Positions 50,401-58,559 are shown, counted from the first letter of the stretch. The stretch is DNA of 64,000 nucleotides from JBDIAG01 sp047974565 (GCA_047974565.1 JBKECN010000067.1:66449-130448); one strand, 5' to 3'. Numbers and translations: made by a program. The notes: generated by a model from the sequence alone, not told the origin.

Positions 50401-51228
50401 GTGGAGGGCAGCCCGAAGCTGCTCAAGGAGGTCGCCGAGGTGGTCGCCGTCCCGGCCCCGGCCGCGATCAACCACACCGATGGGGCACGCGTGGTCACCG
50501 TCGACGGGGTCCCGCCCGAGGGCGACCTGCGCCAGGCGACCCTGACCGTCACGAACGAATTGGACGCCCTCGCGCTGCCCGCCGGGGTGACCGCCGACAT
50601 CGGTGGGGTCGCCCAGGAGCAGGGAGAGGCCTTCCAGCAGCTCTTCCTGGCCATGGCGATCGCCATCGCGATCGTCTACATGGTCATGGTGGCCACCTTC
50701 CGCTCCCTGCTGCAGCCGGTGATCCTGCTGGTCTCGGTGCCCTTCGCGGCAACCGGCGCCATCGGCCTGCTGCTGATCACCGGCACACCGCTCGGCCTGC
50801 CGGCGATGATCGGCCTGCTCATGCTCATCGGCATCGTCGTCACGAACGCGATCGTGCTGATCGACCTGGTCAACCACTATCGCTCCACCGGCGCCAGCAT
50901 CGACGACGCCGTCATCCACGGTGCCCGGCAGCGATTGCGGCCGATCATCATGACGGCTTTGGCCACCATCATGGCGCTGGTGCCGATGTCCCTGGGCCTG
51001 ACCGGTGGGGGCGTGTTCATCTCCAAGCCACTGGCGATCGTGGTCATCGGTGGGCTGGTCTCCTCGACCCTGCTCACCCTCATCCTGGTGCCGGTGCTGT
51101 ACCACCTGGTAGAAACCGCGAAGTACCGGATCGCCTCATGGCGGACCCGTCGACACGAGCCCGATCCCGACCCCGATGAGGACCTGGACGGGCTGACGAG
51201 CATGCTGGACAAGCCTTCGCCAAGTTGA
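47464..51228 (+). CDS. RND superfamily efflux permease (AcrB/HAE1 type) with two coiled-coil insertions
   Basis: 1254 aa from ATG 47464, with AGGAGGACG upstream. HAE1 layout: helix 1 VVILATLVTIGLGLFSAGAL, first periplasmic porter region, helices 2-6 at about 335-485 (VGRVVDDSIVVIENIERHLH holds the proton-relay Asp pair), helix 7 at about 590, second porter region, helices 8-12 near the end. Two additions stand out. One is a highly charged Ala/Lys/Glu helix of about 70 residues after helix 6 (492-560). The other, in the second extracytoplasmic region, is a coiled-coil hairpin (about 846-990) whose two helices are split by a Pro-rich turn (PIPPPQPLPTESNP). No adaptor (HlyD/AcrA) or outer-membrane gene is adjacent. 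Substrate unknown; drug or lipid export likely. Confidence 0.92.
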   Translation: MSALTRLALRNRAVVILATLVTIGLGLFSAGALRQELIPSLTIPSAAVVAAYPGAGPQVVETEVTKPLETALKGVTGVTKVTSVSANNVSQITVSWDYDTDRDSIEPKLRAAMDAQRSTLPADVDPQLLIGTFEDVPVLYLAVSSELAPDDLANKLEDVAVPALSAVDGVRSASVSGQEVREVTITTRAADLDRLNVDASQLSQLFPMYTAQIPAGAITEAGQDENVQVGKTLTTLDDVRAIQLQGTDGPVALSDVADVTDDVVPVTTISRVNGEPSLDLAVTKNQDANTVSVAADVREQLPQIAEQIGGNTQFETIFDQAPFIEQSIHDLTVEGGLGLVMAVLVILVFLWSIRPTVITAISIPMSLLITFITLYLSDYTLNLITLSALTVAVGRVVDDSIVVIENIERHLHAGEEFSAATIIRSVKEVASAVTASTITTVAVFAPISLVSGQAGELFRPFGITVTVALMASLLVSLTLVPVLASWFMRPSRRPPSEAKLARQAARERKLADAEQARHAKEQARAEAKLAKREAKERAWLAKHDADEATTEQRIAALHARHAPAPANPEHEMHESAQTRLQRGYLPALRFSLRHPVITIVAAMLLFGSTMGLTTLLKTDFIGDAGQTSLALSQTMPPGTSLQATDEASRKIEAILADTPAVETYQTTVGGGSLEEQFSGGGGGSNKASYSVTLREGSQALPVADKLRAQFAEQPDVGQVEVITSDGATGSQAISVQLTGSDEASLAEAGRQVEAMMSGLSGFSQVTSTLADQQSVLQVNVNEPQAAVYGMSQFTIGAAATEAIQGTTLGQMTLAGIERDVVLRSGPRLTSKEELENLALPVTQQQTMDARQNAADALADEQQQQQDDQLAEQRADLVKAENELRSSRADLAHQIAVMNDQLTALRRMPIPPPQPLPTESNPAVEIATQIAQLEEGVSQLNTQLEQLDKQITSTVDQRAALAQSAADAAEARRKSEAAQEVEGSPKLLKEVAEVVAVPAPAAINHTDGARVVTVDGVPPEGDLRQATLTVTNELDALALPAGVTADIGGVAQEQGEAFQQLFLAMAIAIAIVYMVMVATFRSLLQPVILLVSVPFAATGAIGLLLITGTPLGLPAMIGLLMLIGIVVTNAIVLIDLVNHYRSTGASIDDAVIHGARQRLRPIIMTALATIMALVPMSLGLTGGGVFISKPLAIVVIGGLVSSTLLTLILVPVLYHLVETAKYRIASWRTRRHEPDPDPDEDLDGLTSMLDKPSPS

Positions 51229-51373
51229 ACCTGATCTGCCGATCAATCGGACATTCGGGCACCGCGGGCCACTCGTGGATCGCCCACCCGGCAGACCCGT
51301 TGACGAATGTTCGCGACGGATGTGACGCACAGTAATCGACGTGATCGTGACTCTCCATATTGGTTCCGTCCAC

Positions 51374-51379
51374 TAAAAT
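51374..51379 (+). promoter_or_regulatory. -10 element TAAAAT upstream of the GGDEF-EAL gene
   Basis: A strong -10 match, unusually AT-rich for this DNA, about 110 bp before the chosen start. No clear -35 element. Confidence 0.4.
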
Positions 51380-51488
51380 AGGGTCCCTTCACCCGATCGG
51401 ACGTCACCGGATTCCACCCGTACCCACACTCACCCTGATCGGGGGACGCCACCTCATCACCAGATCGGCGCCAGCCGAATGTGACGGT

Positions 51489-53597
51489 ATGAGACAGCAG
51501 GTCGACATCCACGCCGTGGGCATGTCCGACCTCATGCACGGCGCCTTCAGGTACAGCGCGCACGCAATGGCCTTGCTCGACCTCGAAGGCACCGTCCTGG
51601 ACGTCAATCTGCAGGCCCTGGACGGAACCAGTCAGGTGGCTGCCGACCTGGTGGGCAAACCCTTGTGGGAGGCCCCCTGGTGGCAGGACGCGCACGAGGC
51701 CGATCGCTTGCGTCGCTCCATCCGAGAGGCGGCCCGGGGCGCCCGGCTCAGCTACCCGGCCCATCTGCCCGGGGAGGACCGCCCGCTGCTCGTCGAGATC
51801 TCCGTCATGCCGGTGCGAGGCTCCTCCGGCGAGGTGGTCGCACTGCTGGCCGAGGCCCGCGACCTCACTCAGATCACCCAGTGGGCCCAGGACGCGGGAC
51901 TGAAGAACCTCTTCCTGGACGCCATCCTCGACAACGTCCAGGACGGCATCGTCGCGTGCGACCCCGATGGCCGGCTCACCTTGTTCAATCGGGCCGCGCG
52001 ACGGATGCACGGCACCGGCCCCGACTCCCACCTCAGCGCCGGGGAGTGGGCCGAGCACTACGACCTGTTCACCTCGGCCGGCGACCGGCACCTCACCCTG
52101 GAGGAACTGCCGCTGGCCAGAGCGCTGCACGGCGAACGCTTCCGCGGCGTCGAGATCCAGATCGAGCCCTCGTACGGTGGCGGCCGCCGCACCGTGGTGT
52201 GTGCCGGATCGCCGCTCACCGATGGCACCGGCAGACTGCTGGGCGCGGTCACGACCATGCACGACATCACCGCCCGCAAGCGAACCGAGGCGCAACTGCG
52301 CCACGACGCCCTGCACGACCGGCTCACCGGGCTGCCTAACCGGGCCCTGCTCGGGCACATGATCGAGCACGCGATCGCCCGATACCAGCGCAAGCCGCGG
52401 CAGGTCTTCGGGCTCATGCTGCTCGACCTCGACGACTTCAAGAACGTCAACGACGCCTACGGCCACCTGGCTGGCGATCAGTTCCTGCTGGAGGTCGCCC
52501 AGCGGCTGTCCGGCTGCCTGCGCAGCACCGACCTGGTCGCCCGGCTGGGCGGCGACGAGTTCGCCATCCTGCTGGAGTCCCCCGTCGACGAGGGCATCCT
52601 CATGCGGGTGGCCGAACGCATCCAGGCGGCCCTGGCCACCCCGGTGACGATCAACTCGATCCCGATCCACCCGTCCGCCTCGATCGGTGCCACGGTCGCC
52701 CAGCCCTCGTATACCCAGGTGCACCAGGTGCTGCGGGACGCCGACACCGCGATGTACCGCGCCAAGAACAGCGGCAAGAACGAGGTGACGCTCTTCGACG
52801 ACAGCATGTACGCCGCGGTGCTGCGCCGGATCACCACCGAGCGCGAACTGCGCACTGCACTGGCGGAGGAGCAACTCGTCCTGCACTACCAGCCGGTCAT
52901 CGAACTGGGCACCGGACGCTGCGTGGGTTTCGAAGCACTGGTGCGCTGGCAGCACCCCGAGCGGGGGCTGCTGGGGCCAGGGGCCTTTCTCGACGTGGCC
53001 GAGACCACCGGCCTCATCGTGCCGATGGGCAACTGGGTGCTGGACGAATCGGCCCGCCAGTTGCGGCAGTGGCGTGCCCTGCCGGGCCTGGGCGATCTCA
53101 CCATGGCCGCCAACCTCAGCGGCCGTCAACTGTGCAAGCACAACAACCCCAGTGAGCACCTGCTCGCCTTCGACTTCCCCGAAGGCCTGGAACTCGAGGT
53201 GACCGAGAGCACCCTGACGGACTCGGCCGCCGCGGTGGCCACCCTCGAGGCGCTGGCTGCCCGGGGCGTGCCCCTGTCCCTGGACGACTTCGGCACCGGC
53301 TACGCCTCGCTGGCGGCTCTGGAACGGCACCCGATCTCCACCCTCAAGATCGATCGGACATTCGTCGCTCAACTACCGGACGGCGAGCGGCCCCGGGCCA
53401 TCATCGGCTGCGTCTCGACACTGGCCGGGCACCTCAACCTGCGGGTCGTGGCCGAAGGGCTGGAGACCATTGAGCAGGTGCAGGCGATCCAGGAGTTGGG
53501 TTGCCGGTATGGTCAGGGCTTCTACTTCGCCAAGCCGTTGCCCGCCGACGAGGCACTGGCCTACGCCCGACGCTCACGCGAGTCGGCAGCGGGCTGA
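51489..53597 (+). CDS. PAS-PAS-GGDEF-EAL cyclic di-GMP synthase/phosphodiesterase
   Basis: 702 aa from ATG 51489; the frame is open further upstream but crosses a promoter-like -10. Two PAS-type sensor domains (about 15-130 and 140-260) are followed by GGDEF (about 270-430) with intact GGDEF and an inhibitory I-site RSTD five residues before it. The EAL domain (about 440-695) has EAL in GFEALVRWQHP, then NLSGRQL, EVTEST, DDFGTGYASL, LKIDR, AEGLE and GQGFYF, so all metal and catalytic residues are present. No membrane helix; cytoplasmic. Both activities may be present, with the PAS domains setting the balance. A second diguanylate cyclase is encoded at 59604-60737. Confidence 0.95.
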   Translation: MRQQVDIHAVGMSDLMHGAFRYSAHAMALLDLEGTVLDVNLQALDGTSQVAADLVGKPLWEAPWWQDAHEADRLRRSIREAARGARLSYPAHLPGEDRPLLVEISVMPVRGSSGEVVALLAEARDLTQITQWAQDAGLKNLFLDAILDNVQDGIVACDPDGRLTLFNRAARRMHGTGPDSHLSAGEWAEHYDLFTSAGDRHLTLEELPLARALHGERFRGVEIQIEPSYGGGRRTVVCAGSPLTDGTGRLLGAVTTMHDITARKRTEAQLRHDALHDRLTGLPNRALLGHMIEHAIARYQRKPRQVFGLMLLDLDDFKNVNDAYGHLAGDQFLLEVAQRLSGCLRSTDLVARLGGDEFAILLESPVDEGILMRVAERIQAALATPVTINSIPIHPSASIGATVAQPSYTQVHQVLRDADTAMYRAKNSGKNEVTLFDDSMYAAVLRRITTERELRTALAEEQLVLHYQPVIELGTGRCVGFEALVRWQHPERGLLGPGAFLDVAETTGLIVPMGNWVLDESARQLRQWRALPGLGDLTMAANLSGRQLCKHNNPSEHLLAFDFPEGLELEVTESTLTDSAAAVATLEALAARGVPLSLDDFGTGYASLAALERHPISTLKIDRTFVAQLPDGERPRAIIGCVSTLAGHLNLRVVAEGLETIEQVQAIQELGCRYGQGFYFAKPLPADEALAYARRSRESAAG

Positions 53598-53720
53598 CGT
53601 CCCTGGACGGACCGGGCTGTGCACGCCGGCCAGCCGGGTCGGTGCGCGGCATGCCGCTTCGAGGTGAACAATGAGTGCCATGGCGATCGGTTCCAACCCT
53701 GGCCGGGCGCGGGTGGGCAC

Positions 53721-55202
53721 GTGAGCGCACCCGAGCACCCGGCCACCCCCGCATCGGCCCCCGACCACGAGGGCCATTCCGTCGGGCACCCTGACGGCGT
53801 CGATGGCGGGCGGGACGCTCGCTCCACAGGTGGCTTCACCGAGCGGCTGGCAGCCCTGACCACTCACGTCCGCCGGGGACGACGCGCCGAACCCGAGAGC
53901 GAGTCGCCGACCGTCGTGGTGATCGAGGAGCCGACGGGCGCACCTCGGCCCGGGCACAGCGTGCCGGCTTTCGTCATGGAGGCGGGCGCGTGGAGTTGGC
54001 GGCTGCTGAGCATCGGGGCCGTCCTCTTCGTGTCGGTCTCCCTGCTCACCCGGATTCCGATTGTCACCATCCCGTTCATTGTGGCGATGCTGTTCACCGC
54101 GGTGCTCGGCCCGGTGCAGCGCTGGCTGAGTAAGACCGTCCGGCTGCCGCACGGGGTGGCGGCGCTGGTGGCCCTGCTCATCGGAGTGGCCGCCCTCGCG
54201 GTGATCGGCAACTTCTTGTACGAGCAGGTCACGACGAACCTGCCGCGGATGGCGGCCCAACTGGGCGACACCATCAACCGGCTGATGATCTGGCTCCAGG
54301 AGGGTCCGCTGCAGGTCAGCGATGCCCAGGTCGGCCAGCTCTCGCTGCAGGCTCAGGACGTCATCAACCGCAATCAGGAGGCCCTGCTCTCCGGCGCGCT
54401 GTCGACCCTGTCCACCGTCTCGCACGCGATCGGCGGCGCCCTGCTCGTGCTGCTGGCCACGTTCTTCCTGCTGCGTGACGGGGAGCTGATCTGGGGCTGG
54501 GCACTGTCCATCCTGCCTCGCCAGGCCCGCCCCCGGATCAACTACGTGGGCCGGTTCGGGTGGCGCACCCTGGGAGGGTTCGTCCGCGGTCAGACCATCA
54601 TCGCCGCCCTGCACGCGATCACCGTCTTCATCGTCCTGGTAGTGCTGGACGTGCCCTTGGCCCCGGCCTTGGCGATCCTGGTCTTCCTCGGTTCGTACGT
54701 GCCCATCCTCGGGATGATGTTCGCCGGAACCCTGTGTGTGGTGGTCGCTCTCATCGAGAACGGCCCGGTCTCGGCACTGGTGGTGGCGATCACCATCCTC
54801 ATCCTCATCCAGCTCGAGGCACACCTGTTGCAGCCGCTGATCATGGCCCGCACGGTGGAGGTGCACCCGCTCGGAGTGGCGATGGCGGTCTTGGCCGGCA
54901 CCTCCCTGGGTGGCATCGCCGGAGCCCTGTTCGCGGTGCCGCTGGTGGCCTTCCTCAATGCAGCGATCCGGGCGGCGAATATGCCCCTGCCGGGTTCGGT
55001 CCAGCCCGGGGACAGCCCCGTGGCGGTCGACCCGGCAACCGATGGGCAGGCGGGCGACGACCGGGCGAGCCCCGCTCAGCAGGCCCCGGCGGATCCGGTC
55101 TCGACGGCTTCGGCGCAGACCGCCCCGGACCGGGCCGACTGGCCGGCCGCCGAGACGAAGACCGGTGAGACCTTAGGCTCGGCCTCCGGTGGCGCCTCAT
55201 AG
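53721..55202 (+). CDS. AI-2E family transporter (TqsA/PerM-like permease)
   Basis: 493 aa. GTG 53721 is used because the upstream open frame (to 53619) looks non-native; another start is possible. A long hydrophilic N-terminus (about 95 residues) precedes about eight helices. Typical features: the central soluble loop with LPRMAAQLGDTINRLMIWLQ, then LATFFLLRDGELIW, GGFVRGQTIIAALHAITVF, and FLGSYVPILGMMFAGTLC, HLLQPLIMARTVEVHPLGVA. Family members export small molecules (AI-2, sodium/proton exchange in some), but the substrate is not fixed. A Pro/Ala/Asp-rich C-terminal tail of about 70 residues follows. Starts 123 bp after the GGDEF-EAL gene. Confidence 0.92.
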   Translation: MSAPEHPATPASAPDHEGHSVGHPDGVDGGRDARSTGGFTERLAALTTHVRRGRRAEPESESPTVVVIEEPTGAPRPGHSVPAFVMEAGAWSWRLLSIGAVLFVSVSLLTRIPIVTIPFIVAMLFTAVLGPVQRWLSKTVRLPHGVAALVALLIGVAALAVIGNFLYEQVTTNLPRMAAQLGDTINRLMIWLQEGPLQVSDAQVGQLSLQAQDVINRNQEALLSGALSTLSTVSHAIGGALLVLLATFFLLRDGELIWGWALSILPRQARPRINYVGRFGWRTLGGFVRGQTIIAALHAITVFIVLVVLDVPLAPALAILVFLGSYVPILGMMFAGTLCVVVALIENGPVSALVVAITILILIQLEAHLLQPLIMARTVEVHPLGVAMAVLAGTSLGGIAGALFAVPLVAFLNAAIRAANMPLPGSVQPGDSPVAVDPATDGQAGDDRASPAQQAPADPVSTASAQTAPDRADWPAAETKTGETLGSASGGAS

Positions 55203-55250
55203 CACTGCAGCCGCTGGCCGCGTGCCCTCACCGTGCCCCCAGATCTGCCG

Positions 55251-55275
55251 ATCGGCTGTATTCGATCTAGCCGAT
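55251..55275. repeat. 7-bp inverted repeat before the Excalibur-protein gene
   Basis: ATCGGCT at 55251-55257 and AGCCGAT at 55269-55275, 11 bases between. About 50 bp after the AI-2E gene and 65 bp before the next start. Could be a terminator of the former or an operator of the latter. Confidence 0.5.
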
Positions 55276-55339
55276 TAGTAGCATCAGTCACGTTGGGGCG
55301 AGTGGGCTACAGGGACGGTTCTCGAACCGGGGGGGTTTC

Positions 55340-55734
55340 ATGGGCACGCGTTTCAATCCGGCGCCTGGGTGGCCATCGGTGCCTCAGGGGTGGGAGCCAC
55401 CGCCAGGCTGGCAACCAGATCCGTCGTGGCCGCAGGCGCCTCCCGGGTGGCAGTTCTTCCTGCCGACCCCTTGCCTGCGCAGACCGTGACGGCCACCCCT
55501 GAGGCCGTGACAGTGACCACGACAGCACCGCCGGTGACCGTCACCTCTGCGCCGGCCGGGATCGTCGCCCCCTCCGCCGGTTCCTCGGTCGGCGCGGATA
55601 CCGCACAGGCCCCGGCCGCCTACTACCCGAACTGTTCGGCCGCCCGTGCCGCCGGCGCGGCGCCCCTGCGGCGTGGCGATCCGGGCTACTCGACATCGCT
55701 GGACCGAGACGGCGACGGGATCGCCTGCGAGTAG
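55340..55734 (+). CDS. PGW-rich protein with Excalibur calcium-binding domain, frameshifted
   Basis: From ATG 55340, with a GGGGGGG ribosome-binding site, the frame reads MGTRFNPAPGWPSVPQGW and on through PPGWQPDPSWPQAPPGWQFF. This is the well-known actinobacterial Pro-Gly-Trp N-terminus. It hits TGA soon after. The downstream part, from about 55465, is in another frame: LPAQTVTATPEAVTVTTT, then the Excalibur domain YYPNCSAARAAGAAPLRRG with DRDGDGIACE (DxDxDGxxCE), a compact extracellular Ca-binding domain. One extra base near CTGCCGACCCC would join the two. The C-terminal frame alone could start at GTG 55369 but would lack its normal N-terminus. The membrane helix often found between the two parts is absent. 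Confidence 0.75.
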
Positions 55735-55800
55735 TGCGACCCGCCGCTGCGCGACCGCCGGGTGCCGTCGGGCGCAGGATGGGTGGGGTGGGAGCGGGCC

Positions 55801-56682
55801 TCAGCCGGCGTTGATCTGGTCCCGCCACCGAAGCCAGGCCGGAACGTGGCCGAGGTCGAACCCCGGGGCTTGGGCGTTCATCGTGAACAGGGTCGCGCCC
55901 TGGGCCAGCAGGGGCGCGCCCTCCACCTCGGGCGCCTGCGGTAGCCGCCCCTCCCGACCGAGACCCCCTACCCCGCAAGAGATCTCAATGTCATCGGGAT
56001 CGCGTCCGAGGTCCCTGCAGTGGGTCCGCAGCACGCTGAGCTTGTGCGCGAGCTCGGCGCCGCCGGTGAACGAATGCCAGATCGAGGCGTGCTCGGCGAC
56101 CAGCCGCAGGGTTCGCCGCTCCCCGGCACCGCCGATGAGGATCGGCAGATCGGCCCTGGCCGGCGGATTCAGGCGGGTGAGTCGGGAACGGATCCGCGCC
56201 AGCGACTCGGCGAAGCCGTCCAGGCGCTGGCGCACATTCGGCATCGGATAGCCGTAGTCGAGGTGGTCACGTTCGTTCCAGCCGGCTCCGAGCCCGAGGG
56301 TCAGCCGGCCACCGGAGATCTCGTCCACCGTGCGAGCCATGTCGGCGACGAGGTCGGGGTTGCGGAACGACGTGGACGAGACGAGCACCCCGATGCCGAT
56401 CGTCGTGGTCTGCTCGGCCCAGGCACCGAGCATGGTCCACGCCTCGTAGTGCCGGCCCTGCGGATCGCCGTAGAGCGGGAAGAAGTGATCCCAGGTGAAG
56501 ACCAGATCGGCGCCCAGGTCCTCGGCGCGCCGTACCGCATCGCGCAACTGGGCGATCGAGCAATGCTGCGGCGGCAACTGCACCGCGATCCGCACCGGGC
56601 GGGCCCGTGTGACCTCGGCCGGACCTCCAGGTGGATCTGCGACGGTTCGCAGCGCCGACGAAACCGGCTTGGGTGCAGACAT
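55801..56682 (-). CDS. LLM-class F420-dependent oxidoreductase
   Basis: 293 aa from ATG 56682. Luciferase-like TIM barrel: VRIAVQLPPQHCSIAQLRDA, RRAEDLGADLVFTWDHFFPL, TTTIGIGVLVSSTSFRNPDL, GRLTLGLGAGWNERDHLDYG, ILIGGAGERRTLRLVAEHAS. These segments match the TIGR03560-like actinobacterial group annotated as F420-dependent. Substrate unknown. The start is supported by TACACT seven bases upstream; further upstream in-frame ATGs are in non-coding sequence. Divergent from the aminotransferase gene. Confidence 0.9.
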   Translation of the reverse strand: MSAPKPVSSALRTVADPPGGPAEVTRARPVRIAVQLPPQHCSIAQLRDAVRRAEDLGADLVFTWDHFFPLYGDPQGRHYEAWTMLGAWAEQTTTIGIGVLVSSTSFRNPDLVADMARTVDEISGGRLTLGLGAGWNERDHLDYGYPMPNVRQRLDGFAESLARIRSRLTRLNPPARADLPILIGGAGERRTLRLVAEHASIWHSFTGGAELAHKLSVLRTHCRDLGRDPDDIEISCGVGGLGREGRLPQAPEVEGAPLLAQGATLFTMNAQAPGFDLGHVPAWLRWRDQINAG

Positions 56683-56689
56683 TCTCCGG

Positions 56690-56695
56690 AGTGTA
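56690..56695 (-). promoter_or_regulatory. -10 element TACACT for leaderless LLM gene
   Basis: On the minus strand TACACT, seven bases, ATG 56682. Confidence 0.45.
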
Positions 56696-56951
56696 CGGTC
56701 CGGGCACGGCAGTCCGGCGCAGGCCGGGGCGGCCCAGCGGTGAGCCGGTACGGCTGGCACTCGACGTGGCGAGCGAGGGCCGCGATCAGCGGGCGGCAGG
56801 CGCTGCAGGCCATCGGCGGAGGCGGCGGCCATCGGCGGAGCCGCCGGGCGAGCGGCAGGTGCAGGCATCGGGCGGGCAGGCGCGTTCGCGCGAGCGCCGC
56901 GGCCGGTGACCCTACATACCCGGCCTGCGCCGTCTCCTGCGCACGGCCGAG

Positions 56952-56957
56952 TAGGTT
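56952..56957 (+). promoter_or_regulatory. -10 element TAGGTT for leaderless aminotransferase gene
   Basis: TAGGTT, six bases, ATG 56964, without Shine-Dalgarno sequence. Confidence 0.5.
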
Positions 56958-56963
56958 CTCCCC

Positions 56964-58118
56964 ATGGCCCGCCAGCCCTCCGCCCGCAGCCACGTCGAGC
57001 CCTTCCATGTCATGGAGGTGCTCAAGGCGGTCGCTCATCGACAGGCGCTGCACGGGGACGTGATCCTGCTGTGCGTGGGCCAGCCCGCCACACCGGCGCC
57101 TGCCGCTGCGCTGCATGCCGCCGGGCACGCGCTGCAGACCGAGGTGCTCGGATACACCCAGACGGTGGGGGTGTTGCCGCTGCGCCTGGCCATCGCCGAG
57201 TTGTACCGGGACCGCTATGGCCTGGAGGTGGACCCGCACGAGGTGATCGTCACCACGGGATCCTCCGGAGGGTTCCAGGCACTGCTGATGGCGGCCCTGG
57301 ACGTCGGTGACACGGTCGCCATGACCCGGCCCGGCTACCCGGCGTACCGCAACACCGCCGAGGCGCTCGGGCTCACCGTGGTTGATCTGGACTGCGGCCC
57401 GCACACTCGCTACCAGCCCACCGCGGAGCAGCTCGACGCGCTCCCCCGGCGTCCCGACGCCGTGGTCATCGCCAGCCCGGCCAACCCGACCGGGACGATC
57501 ATCGATCCGGACGAGCTGGCACGGGTGGCGGCGTGGTGCGAGAGTGCGGGATGCCTGCTGATCAGCGATGAGATCTACCACGGAATCTCGTTCGGCCGAG
57601 AATGCGCCAGCGCCTGGAGCACGTCGCGGCAGACGGCCGTGGTCGGCTCGGTGAGCAAGTACTACTCGATGACCGGCTACCGGCTGGGCTGGCTCCTGGC
57701 CCCGGACACCTTGCGGACCCCGGTGGAACTGCTCCAGGCCAATCTGGCGATCTGCGCGCCGGCGGTCTCCCAGGTAGCCGCCACCGCCGCCCTTGCACCC
57801 GGGAGCCGAGCAGAGCTGGACGCCCACGTAGCCCGTTATGCGGTCAACCGGGATCTACTGCTGCGCCGGCTCCCCGAGCTCGGGATCACCTCGTTCGCCC
57901 CGCCGGACGGGGCGTTCTATGCCTACTGCGATATTTCGCACCTGACCGCGGATTCACTGTCCTGGTGCGCGCGCGTACTCGACGAGACTGGCGTGGCGCT
58001 GGCCCCGGGGGTGGATTTCGACCTGGCTACCGGCAACCGGACGATGCGTTTGAGTTTCTGCGGTCAGACCGATCAACTGGACGAGGCCATCGATCGGCTG
58101 ATCGCCTACCTGAGCTGA
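56964..58118 (+). CDS. class I/II PLP-dependent aminotransferase
   Basis: 384 aa from ATG 56964. Fold type I: substrate loop GYTQTVGVLPLRLAIAELY, cofactor-binding VTTGSSGGFQALLMA, NPTGTIIDPDEL, SDEIYHGISF with the PLP-contacting Asp and Tyr, Schiff-base Lys232 in GSVSKYYSMTGYRLGW, and the carboxylate-binding Arg in MRLSFCG. The sequence suits broad-range aspartate/alanine-type aminotransferases. The amino-acid substrate is not predictable by eye. Stands alone. Confidence 0.93.
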   Translation: MARQPSARSHVEPFHVMEVLKAVAHRQALHGDVILLCVGQPATPAPAAALHAAGHALQTEVLGYTQTVGVLPLRLAIAELYRDRYGLEVDPHEVIVTTGSSGGFQALLMAALDVGDTVAMTRPGYPAYRNTAEALGLTVVDLDCGPHTRYQPTAEQLDALPRRPDAVVIASPANPTGTIIDPDELARVAAWCESAGCLLISDEIYHGISFGRECASAWSTSRQTAVVGSVSKYYSMTGYRLGWLLAPDTLRTPVELLQANLAICAPAVSQVAATAALAPGSRAELDAHVARYAVNRDLLLRRLPELGITSFAPPDGAFYAYCDISHLTADSLSWCARVLDETGVALAPGVDFDLATGNRTMRLSFCGQTDQLDEAIDRLIAYLS

Positions 58119-58183
58119 ACTGGACTCAAGCTGGGCCGGTCCTGAGTTGAGTCGGACTGGACTGGAGCTGAGCGGGTCAGATC

Positions 58184-58426
58184 TCAGCCGAACGGACGCG
58201 GGTGCACCCGCTCCTTGCCGGAGACGTCGATGACCCGGCCGCGCCGGATCTCGCCGTCGTAGCGCCGCTCGCCGGCCGGTTGGTTCATCCACTCGTCGAT
58301 CGCCCGACGCACGACGGTGGCCATCGACAGGCCCACCCGGTCAGCCTCTTCCATGAGCATCTCGAACCGATCCCGACCGAGCAGCATCTGCAAGCCGGTC
58401 TTCTGCAGGTTGCTGGTGTTCGACAT
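58184..58426 (-). CDS. small ribbon-helix-helix-like protein
   Basis: 80 aa from ATG 58426. The middle segment QMLLGRDRFEMLMEEADRVG then LSMATVVRRAIDEWM has the pattern of a CopG/Arc-type ribbon-helix-helix: a short strand, a helix, a GLS turn and a second helix. The tail is basic. It resembles actinobacterial proteins annotated as hypothetical or antitoxin-like. No toxin reading frame follows or precedes it, so an orphan regulator is more likely. TAGGGT six bases upstream of the ATG gives a leaderless promoter. Confidence 0.7.
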   Translation of the reverse strand: MSNTSNLQKTGLQMLLGRDRFEMLMEEADRVGLSMATVVRRAIDEWMNQPAGERRYDGEIRRGRVIDVSGKERVHPRPFG

Positions 58427-58432
58427 GTGGAC

Positions 58433-58438
58433 ACCCTA
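58433..58438 (-). promoter_or_regulatory. -10 element TAGGGT for leaderless RHH gene
   Basis: On the minus strand TAGGGT, six bases, ATG 58426. Confidence 0.5.
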
Positions 58439-58559
58439 CGACGAGGCCGATCGGGGTGAAAGCGCTGACCCCGCGCAGCTGGGCCGAAACCGTCCAGTGC
58501 GGGCTTGGGTCTCGGGCGGGCCCGGTACATTCCCGCGCGGTGCGGGCAAACGCCAGCGC

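Noticed and set aside
48877..51105. 742-codon minus-strand open frame opposite the RND permease
   Set aside because: Shadow frame of a long GC-rich gene; its His/Asp/Gly-rich translation has no recognisable fold.
51243..53372. 709-codon minus-strand open frame opposite the GGDEF-EAL gene
   Set aside because: Shadow frame; the plus strand has complete PAS, GGDEF and EAL motifs.
58123..58153. Second HAIR-like site (GACTCAA ... TTGAGTC)
   Set aside because: The half-sites are in the reverse order (ACTCAA first) and 17 bases apart, so this is a hairpin between convergent genes, not an HspR box.
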